From Stenotrophomonas humi (GTDB taxonomy: Bacteria; Pseudomonadota; Gammaproteobacteria; Xanthomonadales; Xanthomonadaceae): a stretch of DNA of 64,000 bases. The position numbers were made by a program, and so were the translations under genes. The stretch spans positions 62,001-126,000 of the forward strand of contig NZ_LDJI01000011.1 in the NCBI RefSeq assembly GCF_001431415.1, written 5' to 3'. Below the pieces are notes generated by a model. It searched no databases. It was not told where the DNA came from and was given only the letters and a program-made list of their open reading frames with translations. Below are positions 51,764 to 62,226 of the stretch, in pieces (the stretch's first letter is position 1; each line of letters starts with the position of its first letter).

Positions 51764-53734
51764 CTACCTGGCGTAGCGGCCGCCGCAATCGACATCCTTG
51801 CCCGGGCCGGTTTCAAGGGTGGCCAACAATGCCGCCGGTGGGGTGATGCTGGCCAGTGTCAGCGCGATCGCGCCGCGGATGCCCAGTGCCTTGAAATCGG
51901 GGCGGAACGACGGGTCCTTGAAGCTGCCGCCGATGCGCAGCGGTGAGCGCAGTGCAAGGATGCTGACGTCCTTGGGCCGCGGCCGCAGCAGCAGATCCAG
52001 TTGTTCCTGTTTGAGGCTGACCGTACCTTCGCCCAGCACCAGCGTGTCGGTAGTGTCGAAGGCCATGGCGCGGGTGCGCATCAATCCATCGCTCACCCCG
52101 AAATCGGCGAACGCGCAGCGCAGCGGAATCTGGCGGTCGCCGGTGAACAGGAACTTCACCGATTCGGCCACATCCAGGCCGGCCAGCTCCATCAGCAGAT
52201 TGCCGATGTGGCCCCTGCCCATGCCGATGGCGACATCACCATCGCTGCTGCCGAGCATGGCTGCCACGGAGTTCCCGTTGCCGGTCAGCCGCACGCTGCC
52301 ACTGATACCACCCGATGCCTGTTCAGCCAGTTTTGCATCGGGAAACAACTGGCCGAGCTGCACCCTGCGCAGCGTGGCGTTCAACGTGGTAGCAATCTGC
52401 GGGCGGCGTGCATCCATGCGGATGTCGCTGCGGATATTGCCTCCGGCCACGCCGAAATCCAGCGGTTCCAAGCGCAGCAGGCCATCATCCAGCTTCAGGT
52501 GTGCATCCATGTCGTCCAGCGGTAATGAGGGCGAGTTGATGTGCTGCGCCTTCCAGCGCACATCGGCATCCATGGCGCGCAGCTTGCTCAGGTCATAGGT
52601 CTTGTCCGGCAGCACGGTGGCTTTGCTTGCCAGTTGTGCCGCCCGGGCTTTCTGCTGGGCGTTGGCCGATTCGGTACCGCCGGTCCTGGGGGGCGCACCG
52701 ACGAAGCCGGCAAGGTCATCGAAGTCCAGTCGACGTGACAGCAGATTGGCCGTGAGCCTTGGCCGTGCCCCGGCCACATCGATCTGCACGTCACCGGACA
52801 GGTCGCTGTCGCCGACGCGGCCATTGAATTTTTCGTAACGCCAGATCTGATGGTCGCGCTGGAGCTGGCCATCCAGCTGATACGGTGGGGAAGACGGAAT
52901 GGCGAGGCCGATCAGCGGATACAGGTCATCCATGTCCTGGCCGCTGAGCCGGAAGCGCAGATCGAAAACCTGCAGCTGGAACGGATTGGTCAGCGTGCCG
53001 CTGGCGATGGCGCGGGTCGCACCGGCGCGGGCATCGAGATGGATACGGAAAGGCGCGGCACTGTCGGCCAGTTCCAGCGGCGATTCGGTATCGCCGCGCA
53101 AGGTGAACGTGGCGCCGCGCCAGCGCCCTTTCCCCTCCACCAGGATCGGTGGGGTAGCGTCGGCACCTTTTGCTTTTCCACTTTGCAGATGCAGTTGCAC
53201 GTCGGTACGACCGGCTTCATCGAGAAACTGCAGCGTGCCGTCGTCGATCTGCAAACGCCTGAGCTGTGGTGGCTCTCCGCCTGCGCCGCCGAGGAAGTCC
53301 CAGTTGCCGCGCTGGTCCCTGCCAGGGGCTGTCTGCAGCAATACATCCGGTCGCGTCAGGCGTACTTCGGGTAATTGCACGCTGGCGCGCAACAGCGGCC
53401 ACAGACGGAGGTCGATCTCCACCCGTTCGGCACTGGCCATGTGGGGTTCCCTGGCCCAACTGGCGTTGGCAAAGGTGATGGCGTCGGCACGCAGGGTGGT
53501 GGTGCTGCCGAGATCAACATCAAGATTGCCGATATGCAGGGCGCGGCCGGTGCGCGCCTGCACTGCGCGCTCGACCGGGCCTTTGAACCAGTTCCAATCC
53601 CAAAGCAGGATCAAGCTGATGACCGCGACGACCATCAATGCCAGCGCCGCGAGCCAGCGCCGGCCTCGTTTGCCGGGGCGTTTGAAGCGCCAGCGCGATT
53701 TGTGGGACGTGGCCTGGGCAGAAGAGGTATTCAC
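51764..53734 (-). CDS. AsmA-family envelope protein
   Basis: About 656 aa. A basic cytoplasmic N-terminus and one TM (LAALALMVVAVISLILLWDW) precede a long beta-rich periplasmic region. The AsmA-like start of the mature part includes VQARTGRALHIGNLDVDLGS and LWPLLRASVQLPEVRL, and the C-terminal part has LLMELAGLDVAESVKFLFTG and LRSPLRIGGSFKDPSFRPD. AsmA-like proteins are thought to help phospholipid transport and outer-membrane assembly. The start is not clear: GTG at 53734 is chosen, and an ATG at 53914 would overlap the hemolysin III gene by 50 nt. Confidence 0.85.
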   Translation of the reverse strand: MNTSSAQATSHKSRWRFKRPGKRGRRWLAALALMVVAVISLILLWDWNWFKGPVERAVQARTGRALHIGNLDVDLGSTTTLRADAITFANASWAREPHMASAERVEIDLRLWPLLRASVQLPEVRLTRPDVLLQTAPGRDQRGNWDFLGGAGGEPPQLRRLQIDDGTLQFLDEAGRTDVQLHLQSGKAKGADATPPILVEGKGRWRGATFTLRGDTESPLELADSAAPFRIHLDARAGATRAIASGTLTNPFQLQVFDLRFRLSGQDMDDLYPLIGLAIPSSPPYQLDGQLQRDHQIWRYEKFNGRVGDSDLSGDVQIDVAGARPRLTANLLSRRLDFDDLAGFVGAPPRTGGTESANAQQKARAAQLASKATVLPDKTYDLSKLRAMDADVRWKAQHINSPSLPLDDMDAHLKLDDGLLRLEPLDFGVAGGNIRSDIRMDARRPQIATTLNATLRRVQLGQLFPDAKLAEQASGGISGSVRLTGNGNSVAAMLGSSDGDVAIGMGRGHIGNLLMELAGLDVAESVKFLFTGDRQIPLRCAFADFGVSDGLMRTRAMAFDTTDTLVLGEGTVSLKQEQLDLLLRPRPKDVSILALRSPLRIGGSFKDPSFRPDFKALGIRGAIALTLASITPPAALLATLETGPGKDVDCGGRYAR

Positions 53735-53864
53735 GCGACCATGGTTGCCCGCCTGCAGTGCAGGGAGCGCGAAGCGTTCATTGGCGCGATGTGCAGGTTC
53801 CGTTGCCGCAGCGTGTTGCTGCAGCTGCGCGAACGACGGTGTTGGCCGCCGTTGTCGTGATGGC

Positions 53865-54497
53865 TCAGAGGATCTGAGCGGTGACCGAAACGAAGTGACA
53901 GACGCTGCCGGCAATCACGAACAGGTGCCAGATCGCATGCGAATACGGCAGTTGCTCGCGGTGATAGAACACCGTGCCCAAGGTATAGAAGAGGCCGCCA
54001 GCGAACAGCCAGCCGATGGTCCATGCGTCCAGCGAGTTCCACATCGGCTTGATCGCCACCATCACCAGCCAGCCCATCGCGATGTAGATGGCGGTGGAAA
54101 GTTTCTTGAAGCGACCGGTGTAGAACAGCTTGAACACCACGCCGAACAGCGCCAGTGCCCAGATGCCTGCAAACATGCCCCAACCCCAGGGCCCGCGCAG
54201 GCCGATCAGGGTGAACGGCGTGTAGGTGCCGGCAATCAGCACGTAGATCGCGCAGTGGTCGAAGATTTTCAACCGACCCTTGACCACCGGATGCTGGATG
54301 GCGTGGTACAGGGTGGAGGCGGTGTAGAGCAGCAGCAGCGCAACGCCGAACACGATGGCGCTGGCCAGTTGCCAGCCATCGCCGTAGATCGCTGCCAGCG
54401 TGATGAGCACGGCGCCAGCGGCCAGTGCAGTGACAGCACCCAGCCCGTGGGTCAGGGCGCTGGCGATTTCTTCCCGGATGGAAGCAGTAGCAGTCAT
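53865..54497 (-). CDS. Hemolysin III/YqfA family (PAQR-like) membrane protein
   Basis: 210 aa with seven TM helices. EEIASALTHGLGAVTALAAG, STLYHAIQHPVVKGRLKIFD and VFYHREQLPYSHAIWHLFVI carry the conserved His residues of the PAQR/hemolysin III family, which may bind zinc and act as hydrolases. The hemolysin name is historical. The start is the ATG at 54497. Confidence 0.93.
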   Translation of the reverse strand: MTATASIREEIASALTHGLGAVTALAAGAVLITLAAIYGDGWQLASAIVFGVALLLLYTASTLYHAIQHPVVKGRLKIFDHCAIYVLIAGTYTPFTLIGLRGPWGWGMFAGIWALALFGVVFKLFYTGRFKKLSTAIYIAMGWLVMVAIKPMWNSLDAWTIGWLFAGGLFYTLGTVFYHREQLPYSHAIWHLFVIAGSVCHFVSVTAQIL

Positions 54498-54541
54498 GTA
54501 GAAGATGCCACGGGCTGGGGGTGCCCGGTGGCGCCTATTAA

Positions 54542-54626
54542 AGCAGGGAATTGGGAAAGGGGAACAGGGAGCGAGGGAGCAGTCCGGTGTCTGCGGTGCC
54601 CTGTTCCCGATTCCCCGTTTCCTGCT
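54542..54626. repeat. Large imperfect palindrome between prfC and the hemolysin III gene
   Basis: A left arm beginning AGCAGGGAATTGGGAAAGG (54542-54569) pairs with a right arm beginning CCCTGTTCCCGATTCCCC (54599-54626); the 28-nt arms match at most positions. The right arm ends one base before the prfC stop, so the repeat may serve as its 3' structure. Same family as 5342-5460 and 6633-6670. Confidence 0.75.
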
Positions 54627-54627
54627 A

Positions 54628-56232
<1,605 letters not shown>

Positions 56233-56501
56233 GGCAGGCGCGCCCGCCCGGGCGCATCAGAAACGAATGAACCGGTGATTATACCTGTGGGCAGGCCCTC
56301 GATGACGGCGCCTGCCCAGCAACGCCGGGCCATGCACGACCTTCCTCGTCCAGCAGTTCCAGTGGTGCCTGCGGTATTGGCGACTGGGAAGCCGGTCGCC
56401 CGGGAGCCTGAAGTGCCGGCTATTGTCCGGCAGGGGCTTCACCGCGGACGCCTTGTATTCGATGTATTCGGTGGCTATCCGCGTCCGATGTGGTTGGCTG
56501 T

Positions 56502-57389
56502 TCAGGGAGCGGCTTCGGGGAACCGCAGCTCTCCGCGTTCACTGCGCATCCGGAAGCGGAGCGAGTTCAGTGCCAGGCCGGTGTTGGCCTGTATCGCGAA
56601 GTGCAGGTGCGGGCCGGTGCTGTCGCCGGTGTTGCCTGAGGCGGCCAGCGTTTGGCCAGTTTCCACGGATTGACCCGGACGTACCTGCAGGCTGCCGGCC
56701 TGCAGATGTGCATACAGCGCCATGCTGCCGTCGTTGTGCAGCACACGTACCAGGCAGCCCAGATCCGGCGCGTTCTCGACTATCTGCATGACCTTGCCGG
56801 CGCGTGCCACCAGTACCGCCGTGCCTTCGCTCAGGGGGAAATCGACGGCGTACTGATTCTGTGCGTCGCTATGGCTGTAGCGGCCGCCAAAGGCTTGGCT
56901 GACCCTGACTTGTTGGCTGCGGAAGGGCAATTGGTACGGATGATTGTCGGGACGGGCGGCGGGATCGCCAGGGAAGGCATCGAGCACCAGCTGTGACGGG
57001 CTGCCGTCGGCAGGCAGCCAGAGCAGCGTGCGCCGTTCGTGCGGCATCAGCACCGCTGGGGACGGTGGCTTTTCCTGCAGCGCCGCACTTTGACCGTGCA
57101 GGCGCACCTGTACCGGGCCGGCCAGCAGGTTGGTGGCGATGGCGGCATGGCCGCCGGCGCGCGGTTCCAGAGTCAGGTTTGCGAAGGCAGCGCTGGTGGG
57201 CGCGCGCGCCGTCGCCGCGCTGTTCAGCCCCCAGCTTTGCCGCCAGCGGGCGCTGGCTGCCGCGTCGGCGAGGGCCAGGGCGGCAGCCACGGTTGCAAGG
57301 ATCAATAAGGAAAGCGCGCGCACGGTGCCCACGGTGACATGACTGGGGTTGCGATTGTGCCTGTTTGGTTGCGCCTGAAATTGTTCCAT
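56502..57389 (-). CDS. M23 (LytM-type) peptidase-like envelope protein
   Basis: 295 aa. One N-terminal TM or signal anchor (SLLILATVAAALALADAAA), a beta-rich middle domain, and a C-terminal Peptidase_M23 domain: RYSHSDAQNQYAVDFPLSEG, MALYAHLQAGSLQVRPGQSV and GPHLHFAIQA. His in the SHSDA and Asp in AVDF, plus the HLHF pair, suggest an intact zinc site and endopeptidase activity. The start is the ATG at 57389. It is divergent from the SAM riboswitch operon. Confidence 0.9.
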   Translation of the reverse strand: MEQFQAQPNRHNRNPSHVTVGTVRALSLLILATVAAALALADAAASARWRQSWGLNSAATARAPTSAAFANLTLEPRAGGHAAIATNLLAGPVQVRLHGQSAALQEKPPSPAVLMPHERRTLLWLPADGSPSQLVLDAFPGDPAARPDNHPYQLPFRSQQVRVSQAFGGRYSHSDAQNQYAVDFPLSEGTAVLVARAGKVMQIVENAPDLGCLVRVLHNDGSMALYAHLQAGSLQVRPGQSVETGQTLAASGNTGDSTGPHLHFAIQANTGLALNSLRFRMRSERGELRFPEAAP

Positions 57390-57446
57390 CGCTTTATCCG
57401 AATAAAGAGATTGACACCGGCAAAGTGCGCTGGCATCGTAGCGCCA

Positions 57447-57560
57447 CCATCGAGACCGGCAGAGGGACAGGCCCTTTGAAGCCGGGGCAACCAGCAGACG
57501 CGCAAGCGCCTGTGTTTGGTGCCAAATCCTGCGGGGACCACGTGTCCGCCGAAAAGATGG
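57447..57560 (+). promoter_or_regulatory. SAM-I (S-box) riboswitch controlling metX-metB-hom
   Basis: The leader carries the S-box core: ATCGAGA, then AGAGGGACAGGCCCTTTGAA, GCCGGGGCAACC, and GGTGCCAAATCCTGC, closely matching the conserved S-box segments AGGGACUGGCCC, GGCAACC and GGUGCUAAUUCCUGC. P1 is CCATC (57447-57451) with GATGG (57556-57560). It sits 72 nt before the metX start and is expected to repress methionine synthesis when S-adenosylmethionine is plentiful. No T-tract terminator follows, so control may be translational (see findings). Confidence 0.92.
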
Positions 57561-57632
57561 TTCGTTACGTGCATCGCACGGCGAACACGGGCTCCGCGAA
57601 GCTCGATGGCTGCTCCTTATCGGGATACCGCC

Positions 57633-58661
57633 ATGAGTTTCGCCACTGCAATTGCCGCCCAGGAATTTCCTGCTGCTTCCTTCGACAGCGCCGAGCGCGC
57701 GGTCACCGCTGTGCGCGGTGAAGTGGAGGTGCGGCTGGCGATGCGTCACGCAGGACAGCGTCTGCTGCGCCTGCGCTATGAACTGGTCGGTGCCGCCGGC
57801 TTGCCGGTAGTGCTGGTGGCCGGTGGTATTTCGGCACACCGTCATATCGCGTCCAACGCAGGCTTTGCCGAGAAGGGCTGGGCCGAAGGTCTGGCCGGCA
57901 TCGGCCGCGCGCTGGACCCGCAGCGTCGTCGCCTGCTGGGCTTTGATTTCATCGGCGCCGATGGCGATCTTGACGTGCCGATCGACACCGCTGACCAGGC
58001 CGATGCCGTTGCCGCATTGTTGGATGCACTGAACATCGAACAGCTGCATGGCTTCGTCGGTTACTCCTACGGTGCGCTGGTGGGCCAGCAGCTGGCGGTG
58101 CGTCACCCGCAGCGCGTGGCCAAGTTGATCGCCGTCAGTGGCGCGCATCGCCCGCATCCGTATGCCTCGGCATGGCGCGCGCTGCAGCGCCGTGCAGTGG
58201 CGCTGGGCCAGCTGCAATGTGCCGAAACGCACGGGCTGGCACTGGCCCGCCAGTTCGCCATGCTCAGCTACCGCACCCCGGAAGAATTCGGTGAGCGCTT
58301 CGACGCGGCGCCGGAGGTGGTCAATGGCCGTGTGCGCGTTGCCGCTGAAGATTATCTCGACGCGGCGGGCGCGCAGTACGTCGCCCGCACCCGCGTCAAC
58401 GCCTACCTGCGTCTGTCCGAATCCATCGACCTGCACCGCGTTGATCCGGCCGCCGTCAACGTGCCGACGCTGGTTGTCGCCGTCGAAGGTGACCGTCTGG
58501 TGCCGCTGTCCGACCTTGTCTCGCTGGTTGAAGGCCTGGGCCCGCGCGGCAGCCTGCGCGTGCTGCGCTCGCCCTACGGCCACGACGCCTTTTTGAAAGA
58601 AACCGATCGCATCGACGCAATTCTTGCCAACGCCCTTCGCCTGCCTGGAGAAACCGCATGA
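57633..58661 (+). CDS. metX: MetX-like homoserine O-acyltransferase
   Basis: 342-aa alpha/beta-hydrolase-fold enzyme activating homoserine for methionine synthesis. VLVAGGISAHRHIASN, nucleophile Ser145 in GYSYG (GFVGYSYGALVGQQ), acid in VAVEGDRLVP and catalytic His in SPYGHDAFLKE. The usual MetX elbow is GGSMGG; GYSYG and the short length mark a divergent branch, some members of which use succinyl-CoA rather than acetyl-CoA. The start at 57633 follows the riboswitch. Its stop overlaps metB (ATGA). Confidence 0.88.
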   Translation: MSFATAIAAQEFPAASFDSAERAVTAVRGEVEVRLAMRHAGQRLLRLRYELVGAAGLPVVLVAGGISAHRHIASNAGFAEKGWAEGLAGIGRALDPQRRRLLGFDFIGADGDLDVPIDTADQADAVAALLDALNIEQLHGFVGYSYGALVGQQLAVRHPQRVAKLIAVSGAHRPHPYASAWRALQRRAVALGQLQCAETHGLALARQFAMLSYRTPEEFGERFDAAPEVVNGRVRVAAEDYLDAAGAQYVARTRVNAYLRLSESIDLHRVDPAAVNVPTLVVAVEGDRLVPLSDLVSLVEGLGPRGSLRVLRSPYGHDAFLKETDRIDAILANALRLPGETA

Positions 58662-59908
58662 GCCTGTCCCCCACTTCCGATATCTCCTGCAGCCGCGCCA
58701 CGGCGGCCGTGCGTGCCGGCATTGACCGCGATACCGCCTATGGCGCGGTGACGCCGCCGATCGTGCTGTCGTCCAACTTCAGCTTCGACGGCTTTGGCAA
58801 CAAGCGTCAGTACGACTACACCCGCAGCGGCAACCCCACCCGCGATCTGCTGGGCGAAGCCCTGGCCGAGCTGGAGGGCGGTGCCGGCGGCGTGATCACC
58901 GCGACCGGCATGGGCGCGATCAACCTGGTGCTCAACGCGCTGCTGGAGCCGGGCGACCGCCTGGTGGTGCCGCACGATGCGTACGGCGGCAGCTGGCGCT
59001 TGTTCAACGCGTTGGCGACCAAGGGTCATTTCGAGCTGATCACCGCCGACCTGACCGATCCGCGCTCACTGGCCGATGCGCTCGCACGGCAGCCGAAGCT
59101 GGTGCTGATCGAAACCCCGTCCAACCCGCTGCTGCGCATCACCGACCTGCGCTTCGTGATCGACGCCGCGCACAAGGCCGGTGCCAAGGTGGTCGTGGAC
59201 AACACCTTCCTGTCACCGGCGCTGCAGACCCCGATCGCCTTCGGTGCCGATGTGGTGCTGCATTCGACCACCAAGTACGTCAACGGCCATAGCGACGTGG
59301 TCGGCGGCGCGGTGATTGCACGCGATGCCGAGGTGCACCAGCAGCTGGTGTGGTGGGCCAACGCGTTGGGCCTGACCGGCTCGCCGTTCGATGCGTTCCT
59401 GACCCTGCGCGGGTTGCGCACGCTGGATGCCCGCCTGCGCGTGCATCAGGAGAACACGCAGGTGCTGGTGGATCTGCTGGCTGCCAGCGACGTGGTGACC
59501 AATGTCTACTACCCGGGGCTGGAATCGCATCCAGGCCATGCGGTTGCCGCCCGCCAGCAGAAGGGTTTTGGCGCGATGCTGTCGTTCGAGTTGGTACCCA
59601 GCGAAGGCGAAGATCCGCATGCGGTGGTGCGGGCGTTCCTCGATGGCCTGCACTATTTCACCCTGGCCGAGTCGCTGGGTGGCGTGGAAAGCCTGGTCGC
59701 GCATCCGGCCACCATGACGCATGCAGCAATGAGCGCAGAAGCGCGTGCCAAGGCCGGTATCAGCGATGGTCTGTTGCGCATTTCGGTGGGTATCGAATCG
59801 AGCGCGGACCTGCTTGCCGATCTGCAGGCCGGCCTTGCCCGCGCCACGCAGGTGGTTGCTGAAATCCAGGCCGGCAAAGCCGAGTGTAAAAAAACGGTGG
59901 ATGCATGA
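58658..59908 (+). CDS. metB: Cystathionine gamma-synthase or O-acylhomoserine sulfhydrylase
   Basis: 416-aa PLP enzyme of the Cys/Met metabolism family. PLP lysine K206 in HSTTKYVNGHSDVVGG; YDYTRSGNPTRDLLGEALAE and LIETPSNPLLRI are family signatures. It takes the metX product and cysteine (or sulfide) to cystathionine (or homocysteine). It overlaps metX and the next gene by 4 nt each, forming a tight operon under the S-box. Substrate choice between cysteine and sulfide cannot be read here. Confidence 0.95.
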   Translation: MSLSPTSDISCSRATAAVRAGIDRDTAYGAVTPPIVLSSNFSFDGFGNKRQYDYTRSGNPTRDLLGEALAELEGGAGGVITATGMGAINLVLNALLEPGDRLVVPHDAYGGSWRLFNALATKGHFELITADLTDPRSLADALARQPKLVLIETPSNPLLRITDLRFVIDAAHKAGAKVVVDNTFLSPALQTPIAFGADVVLHSTTKYVNGHSDVVGGAVIARDAEVHQQLVWWANALGLTGSPFDAFLTLRGLRTLDARLRVHQENTQVLVDLLAASDVVTNVYYPGLESHPGHAVAARQQKGFGAMLSFELVPSEGEDPHAVVRAFLDGLHYFTLAESLGGVESLVAHPATMTHAAMSAEARAKAGISDGLLRISVGIESSADLLADLQAGLARATQVVAEIQAGKAECKKTVDA

Positions 59909-60972
59909 GCGCTCAGCTGCGTCCGCTGGAAGTTCCGCAAACCCGGCTGGTGCTGCTTGGTACCGGCACCGTGGGCTCGGCCTTTGTCACGCGCTACCAG
60001 GCGTTGCAACAGCGGCAACTGTCGCTGCCGGCGCTGCACGTGGTGGCCAATTCGCGCATCGCCTTGGCGTGTGACGACGCACCCGCTGCCGCGTTGTCGG
60101 CAGCCCGTAGTGCGCAGCCGCGCGCCGGCGAACCGGTGCATCGGCAGGAGGTCGGGCGCTTGAGTGCCGGCGATATCGTGGTCGATGCCACCGCCAGTGA
60201 AGACGTGGCAGCCGATCATGCGCATTGGTTGGGGCAGGGTATCCATGTCGTCACCGCCAACAAACTGGGCAACGGTACGGCGCTGTCGCGTGCGCGTGGC
60301 ATTGATGATGCAGCCAGTGTCGGCAATTCGCGTTACGGCGATGCAGCGACGGTTGGCGCGGGCTTGCCGCTGTTGCGCAGCATCCGCGCGCTGGTGGCCG
60401 GGGGCGACCATGTGCATGCCATCGAAGGCGTGCTGTCCGGTTCGCTGGCGTGGCTGTTCGATCGCTTCGATGGCAGCACGCCGTTCTCGGCCTGCGTGCG
60501 CGAAGCGGCTGCGGCCGGCTACACCGAGCCGGATCCGCGCATTGATCTGTCCGGTGAGGATGTACGCCGCAAGCTGCTGATCCTTGCCCGCGCGGCGGGC
60601 GTGGCGCTGGAGGCGGAGCAGGTGCAGGTGGAATCGCTTGTGCCAGCGGCATTGGCGGCATTGTCTGCCGATGAAGTGGGCGCTGCGCTGGAACTGCTGG
60701 ATGCGCCGTTGCAGGCGCGCGCCTTGCAGGCCCGCCAACAGGGTTTGAAGCTGTGCTTTGTCGGTCGCCTGGATGCACAGGGTGCGAGCGTTGGCCTGCG
60801 CGCTTTGCCGGCCGATCACCCGCTGGCCGGTGGTCGCGGGACAGACAACCGTGTGGCGATCCACAGTGATCGTTACTGCACGCAGCCCTTGTTGATCCAG
60901 GGCCCGGGTGCGGGTGCGGAAGTGACGGCGGCGGCGTTGTTGGATGACGTGTTGGGCATCGTCAATCGTTGA
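59905..60972 (+). CDS. hom: Homoserine dehydrogenase (monofunctional)
   Basis: 355-aa NAD(P)H enzyme reducing aspartate semialdehyde to homoserine, the precursor that MetX uses. Rossmann motif LVLLGTGTVGSAFVTRYQ, VVTANKLGNGTALSRARG, the active region YGDAATVGAGLPLLRSIR, and EGVLSGSLAWLFDRF. No aspartokinase or ACT domain is fused. Last gene of the S-box operon, 4-nt overlap with metB (ATGA). Having homoserine synthesis under SAM control makes the operon self-contained from aspartate semialdehyde. Confidence 0.95.
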   Translation: MSAQLRPLEVPQTRLVLLGTGTVGSAFVTRYQALQQRQLSLPALHVVANSRIALACDDAPAAALSAARSAQPRAGEPVHRQEVGRLSAGDIVVDATASEDVAADHAHWLGQGIHVVTANKLGNGTALSRARGIDDAASVGNSRYGDAATVGAGLPLLRSIRALVAGGDHVHAIEGVLSGSLAWLFDRFDGSTPFSACVREAAAAGYTEPDPRIDLSGEDVRRKLLILARAAGVALEAEQVQVESLVPAALAALSADEVGAALELLDAPLQARALQARQQGLKLCFVGRLDAQGASVGLRALPADHPLAGGRGTDNRVAIHSDRYCTQPLLIQGPGAGAEVTAAALLDDVLGIVNR

Positions 60973-61151
60973 AGCGCCGGACGGCGTAGATCATCTGTCC
61001 CCCGGGTCGGCAACGCATCCGGGGACGGATCCGATCTGCCTGTTGATCAGTCAGCCTCAGAGCGTTCTGCTCGCCCGGGCGGCGAGTTGAGTCGGCTTTG
61101 CGATGACCGATTTCGCAACGCATTCCACCTCGATGCTGGGAAGCCGTTGCC

Positions 61152-62048
61152 TCAGCGACGGCCGAACTTCTCTACGAGGTAGCGCTGCACTTCGGTACGG
61201 CTCATGCGTGTTCCATCGTGGTTGACCACGCTGAAATCCACGCCGTTTTCCCATAGCTGTGGGGCGGTGAGCACGGCGATGTCCTTCGATGCGGTTCTGC
61301 TCTGCAGATCGAGCAGGTACTGGTTGAAACCTGCATCGCGCAGCCATCCGTCGTAGCTGGAGTCGTGGTCGGTAGCGAACTGCACCTGGTAATTGCATTC
61401 CTCACGGTCGGGCGAAGGGCGGAGCTCGCAACGAGCGTCCCAATCGTGCAGGCCGATCCAGGCATCCGGCTCCATCTGTCGTTGTGCACCGGCTGCCCAG
61501 AGCGCAACGCACATGCTCGCGCATTGCGATTGCACACGAACGATGAGGTTGCGCCTGCGGATCATCCGCGCCGCTTCCAGTCCCGGGCCGGCATAGCCGC
61601 CGCCACTGGTGATGTCGATACGCTGCAACGACGGGTTGGCATCCAGTGCGGCGCGCAGGTCGTTGGCGAATTTCGCACCGACGCTGCCTTCAATGCGCAA
61701 CACGCTGCCTTGCTCCTGCACCACCATGCGGGCTTCATCCAGGGTGGTCAGCGTAGTGGGTTTCTCACCCTGGACCACCATGGCGCCGCGATTGGCGGTG
61801 GAGGTTGCAGTGGCCGGAGTTTCGGATCCGGACGCGGTTGTGGCGGCTTCGGCATCTGACGGTGCCGGCTTGCGGTTGCCGATGAACCAGGCGCCGATCA
61901 CCAGCACGATCGCGGCAAGCACGACCTTGCCCAGGCTGAGGCCGCCAGAACGCGGCGTAGGGCGTGGTGCGGGCCTTGGCGCCGGTCGTACAGGCGGCGT
62001 GGGAGGTAGTGCAGGCGGTTGCCCGCCGGATTCCTGTTCGGTTTGCAC
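61152..62048 (-). CDS. ClpP-like fold periplasmic/membrane protein (COG3904 type)
   Basis: 298 aa from GTG at 62048 behind AGGGGGA. A proline-rich cytoplasmic segment (residues about 11-33), one TM (about 41-57), a Ser/Thr/Ala linker, then a ClpP/crotonase-like domain: IDITSGGGYAGPGLEAARMI and VRVQSQCASMCVALWAAGAQ with candidate nucleophile S178, and DAWIGLHDWDARCEL with a His. This matches uncharacterised predicted periplasmic proteins. Protease activity is possible but unproven. Confidence 0.75.
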   Translation of the reverse strand: MQTEQESGGQPPALPPTPPVRPAPRPAPRPTPRSGGLSLGKVVLAAIVLVIGAWFIGNRKPAPSDAEAATTASGSETPATATSTANRGAMVVQGEKPTTLTTLDEARMVVQEQGSVLRIEGSVGAKFANDLRAALDANPSLQRIDITSGGGYAGPGLEAARMIRRRNLIVRVQSQCASMCVALWAAGAQRQMEPDAWIGLHDWDARCELRPSPDREECNYQVQFATDHDSSYDGWLRDAGFNQYLLDLQSRTASKDIAVLTAPQLWENGVDFSVVNHDGTRMSRTEVQRYLVEKFGRR

Positions 62049-62226
62049 CCGTCCCCCTGACGTTCCTTCGTGTGGCGCGATTCTGGTATGTCGGCCGGGG
62101 GGATTGCAATACGGTGCGGGCGGCGCAGAAAGCAGAGCCCTGTGGTGCCGAACCATGCCCGGCAGTGGTGTTATCAGGAGTGCTTCTGCGGAGCGTGGCT
62201 TGCGCTCTACAGGGGGCTTTTTGTGG

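Noticed and set aside
60997..61026. GTCCCC/GGGGAC hairpin after hom as intrinsic terminator
   Set aside because: A bulged stem without a T-tract; may be a 3' structure but is not reported as a terminator.
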